A stretch of DNA of 5,462 bases from Methanoregula sp. (GTDB taxonomy: Archaea; Halobacteriota; Methanomicrobia; Methanomicrobiales; Methanospirillaceae), in assembly GCA_003154335.1 (NCBI GenBank), contig PMDE01000134.1, positions 26,090 through 31,551 of the forward strand, given 5' to 3'. How positions within the stretch are numbered: the stretch's first letter is position 1; each line of letters begins with the position of its first letter. Of the stretch, positions 5,459 through 5,462 are shown piece by piece. The translations under genes and the position numbers were made by a program. Under the pieces are notes generated by a model, which worked only from the letters and a program-made list of their open reading frames with translations, was not told the DNA's origin and ran no database searches.

Positions 5459-5462
5459 TACT

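Overview
The window most likely comes from a methanogenic euryarchaeon, probably of the order Methanomicrobiales. Four things point there: an archaeal gene-expression layout (T-rich TATA-like boxes, GGTG/GGAGG ribosome binding sites, oligo-T tracts after genes); an iron-sulfur-flavoprotein-like FMN protein of a type common in methanogens; a Thr/Pro-rich lipoprotein typical of these archaea; and an endonuclease IV whose sequence resembles methanogen homologues. The placement rests on recognition by eye, not on a database search.

Layout. Positions 1-258 hold no gene, only a terminator-like inverted repeat near the left edge and an oligo-T tract for the next gene. A small secreted lipoprotein of unknown function lies on the minus strand (259-753). 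A gap of about 530 bases (754-1282) follows, with a near-perfect 23-base dyad, a broken short reading frame on the plus strand, and T-tracts. A DEAD-box RNA helicase with a DbpA-type C-terminal RNA-binding domain occupies 1283-2881 (minus). It diverges, across a short shared promoter region, from an FMN/iron-sulfur flavoprotein at 3010-3585 (plus). That gene converges with an RNase Z-like metallo-beta-lactamase-fold hydrolase at 3593-4372 (minus), leaving only 7 bases between the stop codons. The hydrolase in turn diverges from endonuclease IV (nfo, 4619-5458, plus), which ends 4 bases before the right edge.

How the genes relate. Each gene appears to be its own transcription unit, because strand orientation alternates or the gaps are large; there is no multi-gene operon. 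The set is housekeeping in character: RNA remodelling, redox/electron transfer, a phosphodiesterase-like hydrolase and base-excision DNA repair, plus one lineage-specific surface lipoprotein. I see no CRISPR array, tRNA, rRNA, transposase, phage gene or defence cassette, and nothing I would call a new multi-gene system. The points most worth a second look are the overlapping 3' ends of the convergent pair, the dyad at 895-917, the broken frame at 983-1138, the inverted repeats at 3-72, and three start codons that ribosome binding sites place downstream of the longest possible frame.
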